NCBI GenBank assembly: GCA_023398375.1 | Contig: JAEWSH010000133.1 | Location: forward strand, 62,001-126,000 | From: Bacillota bacterium | GTDB lineage: Bacteria; Bacillota; Clostridia; Lachnospirales; Lachnospiraceae | Direction of reading: 5' to 3' | Length of the DNA: 64,000 nt | In this document: positions 9,086 through 17,031 of the stretch, piece by piece | How the letters are laid out: every line of letters starts with the position of its first letter | Numbering within the stretch: the stretch's first letter is position 1 | Translations under genes and position numbers: made by a program | The notes under the pieces: model-generated | What the model was told of the DNA's origin: nothing | Seen by the model: the letters and a program-made list of their open reading frames with translations, nothing else | Database searches by the model: none

Positions 9086-10423
9086 ATGGCTGGAGTGGAA
9101 GAGGCTATATTAAAAAGAGTATTACCACATAGTATTGAGGCAGAACAGTCTGTAATTGGATCTATGATTATAGATAGAGAAGCGATTGTGGCAGCGACTG
9201 AGATTGTAAGCGAACAAGATTTTTACAGTAAACAGTATGGGGTTCTGTTTGAAACTATGGTGGAATTGAATGATGAAGGAAAGCCGGTCGATCTTGTGAC
9301 GCTGCAGGATAAATTGCGTGAAAAAGATGTTCCGCCGGAAGTAAGTAGTCTTGAATTTGTAAGGGATCTGATTACAGCAGTTCCAACATCTGCAAATGTG
9401 AAATATTATGCGAGTATTGTGGCGGAAAAAGCAACATTACGTAAGTTGATTCGTTTGAATGAAGAAATTGCGAATACATGTTATACAGGAAAAGAAAGCC
9501 TGGAAGTAATCTTAGAGGAAACCGAAAAGAAGACATTTGAACTGGTGCAGAAGCGTAATTCCGGTGAGTTTGTCCCGATTAGGCAAGTAGTTATCAATGC
9601 AATGGATAAAATAGAGCAGGCATCTAAGAATAAGGGTGCAGTAACTGGCATACCGACAGGATTTATTGATCTAGACTTTAGAACAGCAGGATTGCAGCCG
9701 TCCGACCTGATTCTGGTGGCGGCAAGACCGTCTATGGGAAAGACTGCATTTGTTTTGAATATTGCACAATATATGGCATTTCATGAAAATAAGACAGTTG
9801 CTATATTTAGTCTGGAAATGTCAAAAGAGCAGTTGGTCAATCGTCTCTTTTCCCTGGAATCCAAGGTCGATTCACAGAAGATCCGTACTGGTAATCTGTC
9901 AGATCAGGATTGGGAAAAACTGATAGAAAGTGCTGGTGTTATTGGTAAATCAAATCTGATTATAGATGATACGCCAGGAATCAGTATTGCGGAATTACGT
10001 TCTAAGTGTAGAAAATATAAATTGGAACATAACCTTGCTATCATAATTATTGACTACTTGCAGTTGATGTCGGGTAGTGGTAAGAGCGATTCCAGACAAC
10101 AGGAGATATCTGATATCTCTCGTTCCTTAAAATCCTTAGCGAGAGAATTAAGTGTGCCGGTTGTTGCATTATCACAGTTGAGCCGTGCGGTCGAACAAAG
10201 ACCCGATCATAGACCAATGCTCTCGGATCTTCGTGAATCCGGAGCAATCGAGCAGGATGCGGATGTTGTTATGTTCATCTATCGTGATGACTATTACAAT
10301 CATGATACAGAACTTAAAAATATTGCAGAGATAATTATTGCGAAGCAGAGAAATGGTCCGATTGGTACCATACAACTTGTATGGTTACCCGATTATACAA
10401 AGTTTGCGAATATGCAGAAATAA
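9086..10423 (+). CDS. dnaB: Replicative DNA helicase DnaB
   Basis: 445 residues, full length. An N-terminal DnaB helical domain (PHSIEAEQSVIGSMI) is followed by a RecA-fold ATPase with Walker A ARPSMGKTA near residue 213, Walker B IIIIDYLQLM near 322 and the DnaB motifs SRAVEQRPDHRP and SDLRESGAIEQDAD. It unwinds DNA at the replication fork as a hexamer. It is 14 bases after rplI and translated from an ATG after CCGGGGG. No intein or truncation seen. Confidence 0.97.
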   Translation: MAGVEEAILKRVLPHSIEAEQSVIGSMIIDREAIVAATEIVSEQDFYSKQYGVLFETMVELNDEGKPVDLVTLQDKLREKDVPPEVSSLEFVRDLITAVPTSANVKYYASIVAEKATLRKLIRLNEEIANTCYTGKESLEVILEETEKKTFELVQKRNSGEFVPIRQVVINAMDKIEQASKNKGAVTGIPTGFIDLDFRTAGLQPSDLILVAARPSMGKTAFVLNIAQYMAFHENKTVAIFSLEMSKEQLVNRLFSLESKVDSQKIRTGNLSDQDWEKLIESAGVIGKSNLIIDDTPGISIAELRSKCRKYKLEHNLAIIIIDYLQLMSGSGKSDSRQQEISDISRSLKSLARELSVPVVALSQLSRAVEQRPDHRPMLSDLRESGAIEQDADVVMFIYRDDYYNHDTELKNIAEIIIAKQRNGPIGTIQLVWLPDYTKFANMQK

Positions 10424-10620
10424 AAGTGTAATATTACTACTAAAAAATTGAATCCTATTATCGCGGCCGCCGCTCTAGTACAAGCAGTTGGATTGTTGCC
10501 CGCGTAAATAATACAAAAGAGGACAGGTTTAGAATATAGCCAGTCCTCTTTTTGTCCATGAACGAACTCAGTTGCTATAGCGATTTGTCCGCTATTTTTA
10601 TATAAGAAAGGGGAATAAAA
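10424..10620. other. dnaB downstream region with a GC-rich patch
   Basis: Holds a terminator (10515-10553) and, before it, an abrupt GC-rich stretch at 10461-10506 containing a NotI-type octamer GCGGCCGC (10463-10470) and then CTCTAGTA. The patch is unlike the surrounding AT-rich DNA; no gene or RNA was recognised in it. Confidence 0.6.
10515..10553 (+). terminator. Rho-independent terminator after dnaB
   Basis: Perfect 10-bp stem AAAAGAGGAC (10515-10524) / GTCCTCTTTT (10543-10552) with an 18-base loop and a T run. It closes the gdpP-rplI-dnaB unit. Confidence 0.9.
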
Positions 10621-11262
10621 ATGGGAGAGGTATATTATCTGATAACAGATGCTGCAAAAAAAGTAAACGTGGAAAACCATGTTCTGCGCTATTGGGAAGA
10701 TGAACTAGGCATTCGTATTAAGAGGAACGAACTTGGACACCGCTATTATACAAAAGAAGATGTTGAAAAGTTTATACGAATCAAACAATTGAAGGATGAA
10801 GGTATTCAATTAAAAGCGATCCGCAGGATTCTGGAAAAAAATATGACTGTGATAGAGCAGCAAAAAGAAGTGGGAAAAGATAATGAGCAAGTAGAAAGAA
10901 AAATGAATATCATGATTAAGGACCCAATTCCAAGTGAAATAAATAAAAAAGAAATTGTGTCGTACAATCTGGGAGAACCGACAAACGAAAAAGCAATGCG
11001 TCTTCAGTATCTATTGAAACAGATGATCGGAGATGCAGTAAAAGAAAATACGAGAGAAATATATGAAGAGATGAAAGATGGCATTATAAAAGAATTGGAT
11101 TATCAATTCCGAATACAGGAAGAAAAAGAAGATAAAAGAGAAGAAGAGCGTTTGAAAAGGGAAGAAGAACACTATCGGCAGGTGGATGAACTTTTGCGGA
11201 ATAAGAGAAAAGCCAAGAAGGAAATTCAGGAAAAAGAAAGAAAAAAGCATTCAATATTTTGA
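10621..11262 (+). CDS. MerR-like helix-turn-helix protein with coiled-coil tail
   Basis: 213 residues. The first 75 form a MerR-type winged helix (ITDAAKKVNVENHVLRYWEDE, then LGHRYYTKEDVEKFIRIKQLKDEG). From residue 150 the protein is a highly charged Lys/Glu helix with coiled-coil character, ending in a basic tail; the middle is not recognised. No cysteine-based metal site is seen, so a classical metal sensor is unlikely. It is a single transcription unit behind the dnaB terminator, with its own terminator overlapping the stop. DNA target unknown. Confidence 0.8.
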   Translation: MGEVYYLITDAAKKVNVENHVLRYWEDELGIRIKRNELGHRYYTKEDVEKFIRIKQLKDEGIQLKAIRRILEKNMTVIEQQKEVGKDNEQVERKMNIMIKDPIPSEINKKEIVSYNLGEPTNEKAMRLQYLLKQMIGDAVKENTREIYEEMKDGIIKELDYQFRIQEEKEDKREEERLKREEEHYRQVDELLRNKRKAKKEIQEKERKKHSIF

Positions 11263-11273
11263 ATGCTTTTTGA
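11243..11273 (+). terminator. Terminator overlapping the stop of the MerR-like gene
   Basis: Perfect 10-bp stem AAAAGCATTC (11243-11252) / GAATGCTTTT (11261-11270) with an 8-base loop; the gene's TGA stop lies at the loop boundary. It may also serve the convergent ferredoxin gene. Confidence 0.85.
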
Positions 11274-11283
11274 GCTTGCCTGA

Positions 11284-11454
11284 TTATGCTTCTGAAATAG
11301 AACCTGTAGGGCAGGCACCTGCACATGCACCACAGCTGATGCATTGATCAGCATCGATTTCGAAGTGAGCATCTCCCATACTGATAGCACCTACTGGACA
11401 CTGTGCTTCACAAGCCCCGCAACTTACACAAGCGTCGTTGATTTGATATGCCAT
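11284..11454 (-). CDS. 2[4Fe-4S] ferredoxin
   Basis: 56 residues from the ATG at 11454, which follows AAGGAGGATAACATT; a longer frame upstream has no ribosome site. Two CxxCxxCxxxCP motifs (Cys9/12/15/19 and Cys38/41/44/48) bind two [4Fe-4S] clusters. This is the clostridial low-potential electron carrier, for example between pyruvate:ferredoxin oxidoreductase and hydrogenase. It lies just downstream of pflA on the same strand and could supply electrons to that radical SAM enzyme; this link is inferred from position only. Confidence 0.95.
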   Translation of the reverse strand: MAYQINDACVSCGACEAQCPVGAISMGDAHFEIDADQCISCGACAGACPTGSISEA

Positions 11455-11582
11455 AATGTTATCCTCCTTAGAATGTACAATGTTTATTGATTGATATTTT
11501 ATTATCAATTCCATATATTATTCTAATACATTATACTGTGGAATACAAGCAAATATTTGAGCTTACCAGAAATATTTGCTTG

Positions 11583-12338
11583 TTAATGATTGGCTTCGCT
11601 GCGACGTTTTCTAATGCCGTCAAGAATGACTTGCTTTTTTTCCAGAGTCTTCTTTTTATCCATATCAGGTACATCTTTTAACTTGTAATCCATGCCTAAA
11701 TTATCATATTTTGCTTTTCCCATAGTGTGATAGGGAAGGACATCAAGAGCTTTCAGATTGGATAGACCACCAATAAAATAGCCTAATTTAAATAGATATT
11801 CATCGACATCAGTAATACCAGGAACTACAACGTGACGAATCCAAAGAGTAACATTTCTGGATTCAAGGTATTTTGCAAAGGCGAGGATTCCAACGTTTGG
11901 CTGAGAAGTGAGATCTATATGTTTATCAGGATCTATATGCTTAATATCGAGCATAACAAGATCTGTAAGAGGCATTAATCTATCTAATTTATCAACATAT
12001 TCTTTGTTTTCAGGGTTATAAGTAATTCCTGATGTATCAATGCAGGTATGAATCTTACGTTTTTTACATTCTTCAAATAATTCAATTAAGAAGTCGATCT
12101 GTAAAAGTGGTTCCCCACCGGTAACGGTAAGTCCGCCATCTGTATAATAACCTCTGTTTCTTTCAAATGCATCTATGATTTCTGATACTTCCATAAGTTT
12201 GCCACCATTCATTTCCCAGGTATCTGGATTATGGCAATAGGCGCAGCGCATAGGGCAGCCTTGCAAAAATACGACAAATCGTACACCAGGACCATCTACG
12301 GTTCCAAAACTTTCTAAAGAATGAATTCTTCCACTCAT
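11583..12338 (-). CDS. pflA: Pyruvate formate-lyase activating enzyme
   Basis: 251 residues from the ATG at 12338 after CGGAGG; an upstream in-frame ATG would add 16 non-conserved residues. The radical SAM motif is CPMRCAYC (Cys28, Cys32, Cys35), preceded by FGTVDGPGVRFVVFLQG as in characterised PFL activases, and followed by the TGGEPLLQ SAM-binding motif. The enzyme abstracts hydrogen from a glycine in the glycyl-radical domain of pyruvate formate-lyase. No pflB is adjacent; the only candidate substrate here is the split system at 26431-28980, about 14 kb away. Cytoplasmic. Confidence 0.93.
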   Translation of the reverse strand: MSGRIHSLESFGTVDGPGVRFVVFLQGCPMRCAYCHNPDTWEMNGGKLMEVSEIIDAFERNRGYYTDGGLTVTGGEPLLQIDFLIELFEECKKRKIHTCIDTSGITYNPENKEYVDKLDRLMPLTDLVMLDIKHIDPDKHIDLTSQPNVGILAFAKYLESRNVTLWIRHVVVPGITDVDEYLFKLGYFIGGLSNLKALDVLPYHTMGKAKYDNLGMDYKLKDVPDMDKKKTLEKKQVILDGIRKRRSEANH

Positions 12339-12464
12339 AATAAAACCTCCGATTTTGCGATTGCTGAATAATAGATATGCTGTCAATAAATCAATCTATT
12401 TTCTATAGCATTTCCAGCAGCATAATCAGTATACTATTTTTGACAAAAGAATTCAACAAATGCT

Positions 12465-13445
12465 TTATTTATTACTGCCGCACACGATTTGACATACGGC
12501 AGAAAAAGCACCGAACAGGATTCCGGCGATAGGCCACACAATCCAGGTAAATCCCCAGTTTCCGCTCAAAAAACTCCAAAGAAGATATCCGGCAGTTACA
12601 ATAGGCCATACTACAGAGGCAACAGCACCAACTAATTTATTATTTTCTTTATTTTGTCTGGAGTATTCTTCTTCCTGTAATAACTCTTTATAACTACCCA
12701 TAATGGAACCAGCATGAATAAACAGGAAGACTCCAATCGCAATAAATGTAAGAAGTAGAAAAGCACCAATGCCTTCATATAAATCATTAGATTTACCTAT
12801 GAACTGTAAAGTAATAAAAGTCAATGGAGAAAAGATACAAAGCATAACACCGATTATGATCTGCAGAATAAAAAACATTTGAAAGCGTTCTTTCTTATTG
12901 GTTACAAATGCTTTCACATTATAGTCTAAGTTAAATGGCTTTTCCAGGTAGTCATATTTCTGTAGTTGAAGACCACTGAAAATGAAAAGTGCCACAGCAA
13001 AAGCAATCATTACGAAGAAGGGAAATAGTGTAAATGGAGAGGGAGATATTTGATCTATGGTATCGAAAGAGCTGCCTGATCCCATAGAAATTATAATATA
13101 GACGGCTGGTGCCATAATGCATAAAAACACTCCGAAAGCGATGGTACGTCCATAGAGCATTTTGTCGTGAAGTATTTTTTCGGCCTGCTGTAATGTTACG
13201 AGCGGTAAAAGATCTTCCCTGCTGTTCGTGTTAATATCAATACCTAATTCCCTTGCCAGTTCGTCAATATTTCCAAATTCGGATATGACAATCCCGATTG
13301 CCTCATTTTCGCTTTTTCCATTCTGTTTCAGTTCGCTGTATTTATCTTCCATATTGTTTAGAAGATCTTCTTTTAATTTGATGATTTCGGCTGTATTAGG
13401 CAGACCTGAAAACATAGTGTCAAGATAATTTTTAATCGTTTCCAT
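12465..13445 (-). CDS. HAAS-domain (permease-prefix) membrane protein
   Basis: 326 residues. Residues 1-65 form the small helical HAAS/permease-prefix domain (DLLNNMEDKYSELKQNGKSE, then AIGIVISEFGNIDELARELG). About six transmembrane segments follow between 100 and 320, with a soluble stretch near 250-270. Such proteins are usually encoded beside a PadR regulator, as here, and are thought to act in membrane or sporulation-linked stress control. The biochemical role is unknown. A 46-base gap and an AGGAGA ribosome site separate it from the upstream padR gene. Confidence 0.75.
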   Translation of the reverse strand: METIKNYLDTMFSGLPNTAEIIKLKEDLLNNMEDKYSELKQNGKSENEAIGIVISEFGNIDELARELGIDINTNSREDLLPLVTLQQAEKILHDKMLYGRTIAFGVFLCIMAPAVYIIISMGSGSSFDTIDQISPSPFTLFPFFVMIAFAVALFIFSGLQLQKYDYLEKPFNLDYNVKAFVTNKKERFQMFFILQIIIGVMLCIFSPLTFITLQFIGKSNDLYEGIGAFLLLTFIAIGVFLFIHAGSIMGSYKELLQEEEYSRQNKENNKLVGAVASVVWPIVTAGYLLWSFLSGNWGFTWIVWPIAGILFGAFSAVCQIVCGSNK

Positions 13446-13491
13446 TCATATTCTCTCCTAAATTCTTGTTATCGTATGAACATATTTCATT

Positions 13492-13821
13492 TCATACGGA
13501 TTTGTTTATGAATTTGTCAATGACTTCCTTGGTGAGCTGCCATTCCACACATTTTTCCTCATAATAGACGTGCCCTCTTTCGGTTATTTTATAATAAGTA
13601 CGTCGTTTCCCGTTTGTTTCATCTCCAAAATAAGATGTAATATAGCCATTCTTTTCTAATCTGGAAAAAGCGGAGTACAGTGTCGTTTCTTTTATGATAT
13701 ATTTTCCTTCGGATAGTTCCTTGATGTTTTTGGAAATTTCATATCCATAGGAATCTTTCCGGGATAGAAGAGATAAGATTATGGTATCATTATAACCTCG
13801 TATTACATCACTGCTTATCAA
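13492..13821 (-). CDS. PadR-family transcriptional regulator
   Basis: 109 residues starting at a TTG (13821) placed 7 bases after a perfect AAAGGAGG; a start 30 bases upstream would place the ribosome site inside the gene. Typical PadR winged helix: ILSLLSRKDSYGYEISKNI, KETTLYSAFSRLEKNGYITSY and the basic wing KRRTYYKITERG. It forms the usual PadR/HAAS operon with the next gene and likely represses its own promoter; the tandem palindromes at 13924-13957 are candidate sites. Confidence 0.9.
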   Translation of the reverse strand: MISSDVIRGYNDTIILSLLSRKDSYGYEISKNIKELSEGKYIIKETTLYSAFSRLEKNGYITSYFGDETNGKRRTYYKITERGHVYYEEKCVEWQLTKEVIDKFINKSV

Positions 13822-13923
13822 TAGATTGCCTCCTTTTAAAAAAAGATTCATATGTACGTATTAATCTTTGAACTGCGTCAATTATATGTATAGAACGATA
13901 ATAATTCGTTTATGATACAAAAA

Positions 13924-13957
13924 GTACTACGTCTGTAGTACTACGATTGACGTAGTA
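13924..13957. promoter_or_regulatory. Two overlapping palindromes between padR and the AbiE-like pair
   Basis: GTACTAC-gtct-GTAGTAC (13924-13941) and TACTACG-attga-CGTAGTA (13939-13957) share three bases. A further half-site TACTACG lies near 13973. They are about 105 bases from padR and 130 from the plus-strand gene at 14089. A dimeric repressor site is likely; whether PadR or the AbiEi-like protein binds cannot be told. Confidence 0.6.
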
Positions 13958-14088
13958 TAAAGATAACATAATTACTACGACAGGTCAAGTACTTTTTTAA
14001 ATTGATAGATTTCCGGTTATTATAAAATATAACATTACAATTTACAATAAAACATTATAATGATACATTATAAGTAGAGGTGATTTAA

Positions 14089-15063
14089 ATGATAGAGATT
14101 TTGAAATATATACAAAAAAGCATAGATGAAAATGCTCTGATTCATAAGTGGAATTCGAAGGATAAACTCAGTTTATACTTGGCAGGGAGCTTTGAATATT
14201 ATATGGTGAACCTGTTAGATGTCTCCTTTTTATTAGTGCGCCCATTTGAGCAGCAGACGGTGCAGAAATTAAAAACACAAATAGCTTTGATAGAAGAACA
14301 GACAAAAATACCGGCAGCATTATTTTTAGAAGAATATTCTGGTTATCGAATTAAAAAAATGTTACGGGAGAGAATTCCGTTTATTGCAATAAATCAGTTG
14401 TATTTGCCATTTGTGGCGTTACATTTTAAGAAACAAAGATATAATACAGTTGACATTCCAGTACATGAGAAGTTTACCCCCGCAACACAGTTAATTTTTT
14501 TATATATTTTGTACGCTCAAAAAAAAGAATTTGAACTGATTGAAGTTGCAGAAAAATTAAATATTTCTTCTATGACGACCGTGCGTGGTATGAATGAACT
14601 AAATAGAATAGGTCTTGTGGACTATAAGATCGGTGGAAAAACCGGTAGAAAAAAATACTATGAAAGAATTGATCAGGGAATTTATTATTCAAAAGGCAAG
14701 AATTACCTTTTAAATCCTATCAAAAAAATTATGTATGTTTCTGAGATTCCACTTCATATAAAAATGTATAAAAGCGGTCTTACAGCATTAGGAGAACAGA
14801 CGATGCTTGGCGAACCAAAGCAAATGGTATATGCCGCAGATGGTAAAGCAGAGATATTGCTAAAAGAAAATCAAGTGTCAAGGGAAACAGCACTAGAAGA
14901 ATTAATGCCAAAAGTACAGATCATGAAATATGATATCGGACTTCTGTCCCAAAATAATTATATTGATCCCATTTCTTTGATATGTGGTCTTGATGAAAAA
15001 GATGATAGAATAGAACTTGCGATAGAAGAATTAATGGAGGATACAGAGTGGTTCGCGGAATAG
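14089..15063 (+). CDS. Winged-helix protein, AbiEi-like partner of a nucleotidyltransferase
   Basis: 324 residues. A MarR-like winged helix is visible near residues 150-200 (LIEVAEKLNISSMTTVRGMN, GLVDYKIGGKTGRKKYYE). The domains on either side are not recognised. The gene overlaps the next one by 16 bases, and that gene encodes an AbiEii-type nucleotidyltransferase fold. In AbiE (type IV toxin-antitoxin) systems the first protein is a winged-helix antitoxin that represses its promoter at inverted repeats, and such repeats lie upstream at 13924-13957. The antitoxin role is inferred from context and domain, not from clear homology. The ATG follows AGAGGTGATTTAA. Confidence 0.6.
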   Translation: MIEILKYIQKSIDENALIHKWNSKDKLSLYLAGSFEYYMVNLLDVSFLLVRPFEQQTVQKLKTQIALIEEQTKIPAALFLEEYSGYRIKKMLRERIPFIAINQLYLPFVALHFKKQRYNTVDIPVHEKFTPATQLIFLYILYAQKKEFELIEVAEKLNISSMTTVRGMNELNRIGLVDYKIGGKTGRKKYYERIDQGIYYSKGKNYLLNPIKKIMYVSEIPLHIKMYKSGLTALGEQTMLGEPKQMVYAADGKAEILLKENQVSRETALEELMPKVQIMKYDIGLLSQNNYIDPISLICGLDEKDDRIELAIEELMEDTEWFAE

Positions 15064-15800
15064 AAAAATTCAGAGAATACTTCGGAGAATATTCCGGTCA
15101 ATACGTATTTATCGGTGGAACTGCGTGTGATATTATTCTTGGAAGGATGGGAGTTGATTTCAGGCAGACAAAAGATCTGGATATGGTGCTGCTCATAGAA
15201 GCAATGAACGAATTGTTTGCAGAAAGATTTTTCTCGTTTATTGAGGCTGGTAAGTATAAACATATAAAAAAAGGCACTAGAGAAAACCAGTTTTATCGCT
15301 TTGAAAAGCCTGATAATAGAGAATTTCCATATATGATAGAACTTTTCGGCAGAAAACCGAATTATTTTCAAAATATCGACAGCAGACTTACCCCGTTGCA
15401 TATTAGCGATGATACAATCAGCCTGTCTGCAATTTTATTGGATGATGATTATTATGCGCTGCTTACGGACGGCATAACAATCATCGAAGGGCTGTCAGTC
15501 TTAAAATTGGAGCATTTGATTCTGTTCAAAATGAAGGCATGGCTTGATTTGAGTGAAAGAAAAGCAAAAGGGGAGAATATTGATATTAAAAATATCAAAA
15601 AGCATAAAAATGATATAGTTCGTCTTGCAGTCAATCTGGGTGCAAAGGATTTCGTAGAAATTAGTGGACCGGTGAAGACAGATGCGATAAGCTTTTTGCA
15701 ACAGAATAAAGAAGAACCGATTGATATCAATGTATTGGGGATTCATGGAGTTGCTTACCAGGATGTTCTGAATACGATAAAAAGCTGCTATTTGATTTGA
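15048..15800 (+). CDS. AbiEii-like nucleotidyltransferase-fold protein (probable toxin)
   Basis: 250 residues from a GTG 7 bases after GGAGG, inside the end of the preceding gene. The N-terminal segment YVFIGGTACDIILG, then QTKDLDMVLL, gives the GG...D-x-D pattern of minimal nucleotidyltransferases such as AbiEii/MenT, with metal ligands in DLD. The rest is mixed alpha/beta and lacks other recognisable domains. Related toxins transfer nucleotides to tRNA or other targets and act in phage defence or growth control. A metabolic nucleotidyltransferase is an alternative, but overlap with a DNA-binding partner favours a toxin-antitoxin or abortive-infection pair. Confidence 0.65.
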   Translation: MVRGIEKFREYFGEYSGQYVFIGGTACDIILGRMGVDFRQTKDLDMVLLIEAMNELFAERFFSFIEAGKYKHIKKGTRENQFYRFEKPDNREFPYMIELFGRKPNYFQNIDSRLTPLHISDDTISLSAILLDDDYYALLTDGITIIEGLSVLKLEHLILFKMKAWLDLSERKAKGENIDIKNIKKHKNDIVRLAVNLGAKDFVEISGPVKTDAISFLQQNKEEPIDINVLGIHGVAYQDVLNTIKSCYLI

Positions 15801-15854
15801 GATGAGTTGCAGATAGTATAAGAAAAAGGTTTCTTGTCTTTTTCTATTTATTTA

Positions 15855-15909
15855 TTGACAAACTTCGAAACTAGATAATATAATATGCATATAGGTAATA
15901 TGTTACCTA
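15855..15909 (+). promoter_or_regulatory. Promoter and MarR operator
   Basis: TTGACA (15855-15860), an 18-base spacer and TATAAT (15879-15884). A perfect inverted repeat TAGGTAA-tatg-TTACCTA (15892-15909) covers the expected transcription start, so a bound dimer would block initiation. The next gene encodes a MarR protein, the likely ligand. Confidence 0.8.
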
Positions 15910-15926
15910 GTTAGGAGGATTATTTA

Positions 15927-16388
15927 GTGTACGATTTTGATACGATGGATAAAAGACTGATCGTATTTGGATATCTATTTCGCGTTGCAAATCGACTTCA
16001 AAGTAAAATGGATTCACAAATGAAAGACTTAACTGCCAAGCAGTGGTTTGTCATTTTGGCATTGGGATTATTTGAACAATCACCTACGTTAAAGCAGCTT
16101 GCGGAAGCTTGTGATACTTCTCACCAAAATACAAAACAACTTGTAATGAAATTGGCTGAAAAAGGATATGTGACACTCCATAATGATGAGAAAGACGGCA
16201 GAGCTATTAGAATCACAGCAAGCGATCAATGCGAACAGTGGGATAAAGAAAATGTACAAATGGCGACCCAGTTTGTTGACAGGATGTTTTTTGGCATGAA
16301 TAGGAATGAAATTGCGAGTTTATGCGATTCGCTATTAAAAATATATGAGAATTTGGATAACCCAAACAGGAGGAACGCTAATGTCTAA
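15927..16388 (+). CDS. MarR-family transcriptional regulator
   Basis: 153 residues from a GTG start 8 bases after AGGAGG. A MarR winged helix spans about 35-105 (TLKQLAEACDTSHQNTKQLV, KGYVTLHNDEKDGRAIRIT), including the Asp/Arg wing typical of the family. It overlaps the flavodoxin gene by 8 bases, so both form one unit under the palindromic operator at 15892-15909. Probably autorepressed and released by a small ligand or oxidative signal; the inducer is unknown. Confidence 0.92.
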   Translation: MYDFDTMDKRLIVFGYLFRVANRLQSKMDSQMKDLTAKQWFVILALGLFEQSPTLKQLAEACDTSHQNTKQLVMKLAEKGYVTLHNDEKDGRAIRITASDQCEQWDKENVQMATQFVDRMFFGMNRNEIASLCDSLLKIYENLDNPNRRNANV

Positions 16389-16905
16389 AAAATTTTTAGT
16401 TGCATATACATCTAAGTATGGCTCAACTTTTAAGTATGCTGAATGGATTGCTTCGGAACTGAATGCAGACATAATGGAAGGCAAAAGTGTGAAACCCGAA
16501 ATATTACGGCAATACGACGTTGTTATATATGGAGGTGGACTATATGCAGGAGGCATCGCCGGTATAAAACTGGTGACTCAAAATCCCTGCAAAAATCTAA
16601 TTGTGTTTACCGTTGGATTAGCAGACCCTGTCTTAACAGATTACAGCACGATCATAAATAAGAATTTTACACCAGAGCTTCTTGCAACAACAAAATTCTT
16701 TCATTTGCGTGGTGGAATCGACTATAAAAAACTTGGTCCGGTACATAAGGTCATGATGTCTATGATGAAAGGAATGATTCAAAAAAAGCCTGAAGATGAA
16801 AGAGATGCAGAGGATAAAGAATTTCTCAGTACTTATAATGCACAAGTGAATTTTGAAAATAAACGGACCATAGATCCGCTAATCACTTATGTGAAGGAAC
16901 TATAA
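16381..16905 (+). CDS. Flavodoxin-domain protein (HemG-like short form)
   Basis: 174 residues from the ATG at 16381 after AGGAGGAACGCTA. The N-terminal FMN phosphate-binding loop AYTSKYGSTFKYAEW and the following YDVVIYGGGLYAGG segment fit the Flavodoxin_5 family, which includes protoporphyrinogen oxidase HemG and small reductases. It probably binds FMN and carries out electron transfer in the cytoplasm. Heme synthesis is not otherwise visible here, so a redox-stress or detoxification role under the MarR protein is more likely; this is inference. Confidence 0.8.
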   Translation: MSKKFLVAYTSKYGSTFKYAEWIASELNADIMEGKSVKPEILRQYDVVIYGGGLYAGGIAGIKLVTQNPCKNLIVFTVGLADPVLTDYSTIINKNFTPELLATTKFFHLRGGIDYKKLGPVHKVMMSMMKGMIQKKPEDERDAEDKEFLSTYNAQVNFENKRTIDPLITYVKEL

Positions 16906-16921
16906 ACCGTATGAACTTAAT

Positions 16922-16975
16922 AAAAGTGGCTCCCTGTCAGCTTGATGTAGTTATGCTGCAAAGAGCCTCTTTTAG
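16922..16975 (+). terminator. Terminator after the MarR-flavodoxin operon
   Basis: Stem AAAAGTGGCTC (16922-16932) / GAGCCTCTTTT (16963-16973) with one mismatch and a long loop that contains a smaller CAGC/GCTG stem. Confidence 0.7.
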
Positions 16976-17031
16976 ATATTTTATTTTGTGGTCCGCCGGT
17001 TCAAATACACAGTAGTCGTCCCACTCAAGGC

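Noticed and set aside
10393..10680. 95-codon minus-strand frame across the dnaB terminator
   Set aside because: It spans two genes' ends and a terminator, contains the GC-rich patch and lacks a ribosome site.
16985..17031. tRNA-like GGTTCAAAT (16998-17006) in a short GC-richer stretch
   Set aside because: Only the T-loop-like nonamer is present; no acceptor or anticodon stem can be formed around it, so no tRNA or att site is claimed.
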